A stretch of DNA of 64,000 bases from Vannielia litorea (GTDB taxonomy: Bacteria; Pseudomonadota; Alphaproteobacteria; Rhodobacterales; Rhodobacteraceae), in contig NZ_JAHVJR010000001.1 of the NCBI RefSeq assembly GCF_019801175.1, positions 930,001 through 994,000 of the forward strand. The letters are read 5' to 3'. Positions 62,638 to 64,000 of the stretch are shown here, one piece after another. The notes beneath the pieces were generated by a model. It searched no databases and was not told the origin of the DNA. It saw nothing but the letters and a program-made list of their open reading frames with translations. The position numbers and the translations under genes are program-made. Each line of letters opens with the position of its first letter. Within the stretch, counting starts at the first letter, position 1.

Positions 62638-64000
62638 TCACTCCTTGGCCGTGGCGTGGCGGAGGGCGGCGGTGATGGTGGCGGCATCGGCCTCTGCCCA
62701 GCGGGTGGCCACGTGCTGGTCGGGCCGGATCAGGTAGAAGGCGTGGCTCGCCTCTCCGAGGTAGCGCTGGTGCAGGGCACTGGCTGGGCCTTCCGATTTG
62801 ATTGCGAGCGTTGCGAGGCCATCAGGCAGGTTTTCGGGGACGGCGCAGTCGAGGCAGAGCAGGGTGAAGCCGTTGCCGAGGCGGTTGAGCAGGAAGCCAT
62901 CGGGCAAGGGGGCATCGGGGCAGGGCGCGCCGGGGCGGGTCCGCGCAGGCCCACCGGGCAGGGCATCGGCCCCGTTCAGCGGGCCCCCGTCGTAGGTGCA
63001 GGGCACCGAGAGGCGGCCGGAATTGACCAGCGGGCGGGCAAAGGCGTGGTGCTCGGCGAGGTCCAGCACCGCATTGCGGAACATGTGACTGACGGGTGAC
63101 TTGGGTGTGATGAAGTCGGTCGAGCGGGTGGAGTTGAGGATGTTCTCATCGGCCCCATAGCGGCGCTCTTCGCAGTAGGTATCGAGCAGGGCATCGGGGG
63201 CCTCGCCGCGCAGGACCATGCCGAGCTTCCAGCCGAGGTTGTCGGCATCCTGAATCCCCGAGTTCGCCCCGCGCGCGCCGAAGGGGCTGACCTGATGGGC
63301 CGAGTCGCCGGCAAAGATCACCCGGTCATGGCGGAACTTCTTCATCCGGCGGCATTGGAAGGTGTAGATCGAGGTCCAGACGATCTCGTACTCCACATCC
63401 GGCCCGAGCATGGCGTCGAGGCGGCGGCGGACGTTCTCTTCTTTCAGCTCCTCGGCTCGATCCACATCCCAGCCGATCTGAAAATCCACGCGCCACTCGC
63501 CATCGGGCTGCTTGTGCAACAGCGTGGAAGCCCCGGCGCCGTGGGACGGCTCGAACGCGAACCAGCGCTCGGTGGGGAAGGGGGCAGCCATGGTGATATC
63601 GGCGATCAGGAAGCTGTCCTGGAAAACACGGCCTTCGAAATCGAGACCCATGAGCTTGCGGGTGGGCGAACCTGCCCCATCGCTGGCGATGACGTAGTCG
63701 GCCTCGAGCGTATATGGGCCATCGGGCGTGGCGATGTTCAGCGCCACGTGGGTGCCATGCTGGGTGAGCCCGTCGATCCTGTTGCGACCGCGCAGGTCGA
63801 TCTTTGCCCCCTCGGCATTGGCTTCGCGGATGCGCTCGACGAGGAACTTTTCGAAGTAGGGCTGCTGGAGGTTGATGAAGGCCGGAAACTTGTGGCCGTC
63901 CTCCGGCAGGAGATTGAACTCGAATACCTTGCGGTCTTCGTGGAAGACCTTGCCGAGGTTCCAGACCACGCCCTTGGCGAGGGCCTTTTCGCCGAACCCG
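62638..64000 (-). CDS. FAD-dependent aromatic monooxygenase (N-terminus beyond the window)
   Basis: At least 453 residues of a group A flavoprotein hydroxylase are visible. The DG motif DGAGSPTRKLMG and the GD motif GDSAHQVSPFGARGANSGIQDADNLGWKL bind FAD and NADPH. The C-terminal thioredoxin-like domain is present. The frame stays open to base 64000 (GFGEKALAKG upstream of the first internal GTG), so the Rossmann GxGxxG start lies outside. It resembles MhpA-type 3-hydroxyphenylpropionate hydroxylases; substrate unknown. Confidence 0.9.
   Translation of the reverse strand, partial: GFGEKALAKGVVWNLGKVFHEDRKVFEFNLLPEDGHKFPAFINLQQPYFEKFLVERIREANAEGAKIDLRGRNRIDGLTQHGTHVALNIATPDGPYTLEADYVIASDGAGSPTRKLMGLDFEGRVFQDSFLIADITMAAPFPTERWFAFEPSHGAGASTLLHKQPDGEWRVDFQIGWDVDRAEELKEENVRRRLDAMLGPDVEYEIVWTSIYTFQCRRMKKFRHDRVIFAGDSAHQVSPFGARGANSGIQDADNLGWKLGMVLRGEAPDALLDTYCEERRYGADENILNSTRSTDFITPKSPVSHMFRNAVLDLAEHHAFARPLVNSGRLSVPCTYDGGPLNGADALPGGPARTRPGAPCPDAPLPDGFLLNRLGNGFTLLCLDCAVPENLPDGLATLAIKSEGPASALHQRYLGEASHAFYLIRPDQHVATRWAEADAATITAALRHATAKE

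Overview
The window is high-GC chromosomal DNA from an alphaproteobacterium, most likely a marine Rhodobacteraceae (Roseobacter group) species. The evidence is a PhyR-NepR-EcfG general stress module, a rhizobial/roseobacter-type glycerol ABC operon (glpDSTPQUV-glpK), a leucine-degradation operon, an mmsA gene with a divergent LysR regulator, and a FAD-monooxygenase/DUF2783 pair. I saw no rRNA, tRNA, CRISPR array, transposase or phage block. Genes are dense and many overlap by 1-4 bases.

Layout. 0-1.7 kb: the end of a surface-polysaccharide region (a partial frame, a family 2 glycosyltransferase, a sulfotransferase-like remnant). 1.8-5.5 kb: mmsA, LysR regulator, CBS protein, coaD. 5.5-8.9 kb: a glycosyltransferase-like protein, moaA, a lipoprotein, an AlkD-like protein. 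8.9-14.1 kb: glmU-glmS, a phosphoglycolate phosphatase-like HAD protein and a DegT/DnrJ aminotransferase (amino-sugar metabolism). 14.3-15.6 kb: two tandem secreted SH3-domain paralogues. 15.8-25.4 kb: a leucine/isovalerate operon (ivd, mccB, mccA, hmgL, a methylglutaconyl-CoA hydratase candidate) with six unrelated small genes inserted between the pathway genes. 25.7-26.8 kb: a Tat-type lipoprotein lytic transglycosylase.

26.9-38.9 kb is a carbohydrate locus. A nine-gene leftward operon encodes an SDR, three Gfo/Idh/MocA oxidoreductases, a xylose-isomerase-like TIM-barrel protein and a ribose-type ABC importer. A mutarotase-like protein and a zinc alcohol dehydrogenase diverge from it, and two LacI-type palindromes lie in the shared promoter region. 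There is no kinase or aldolase, so the set resembles 3-keto-sugar (oxidise, rearrange, reduce) routes. 38.9-50.4 kb: a D-amino-acid-dehydrogenase-like FAD enzyme, then glpR and the glycerol uptake and catabolism operon. 50.4-52.5 kb: a MarR regulator, a DUF1428 protein, a YceI protein and a thioesterase.

52.5-61.7 kb is a general stress response island: phyR, nepR-ecfG-histidine kinase-PLD protein, an AI-2E permease, a two-PRC-barrel repeat protein, a DUF1328 protein, a DUF883-like protein and a holin-like protein. Sequence-level sigma-EcfG promoters (GGAAC, 16 bases, CGTT) occur here. Two of them are interleaved in one perfect inverted repeat between phyR and nepR. Another faces a gene-free stretch ending in a terminator and so may drive a small RNA. 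The window closes with a Crp/Fnr regulator, a DUF2783 protein and a truncated FAD monooxygenase.
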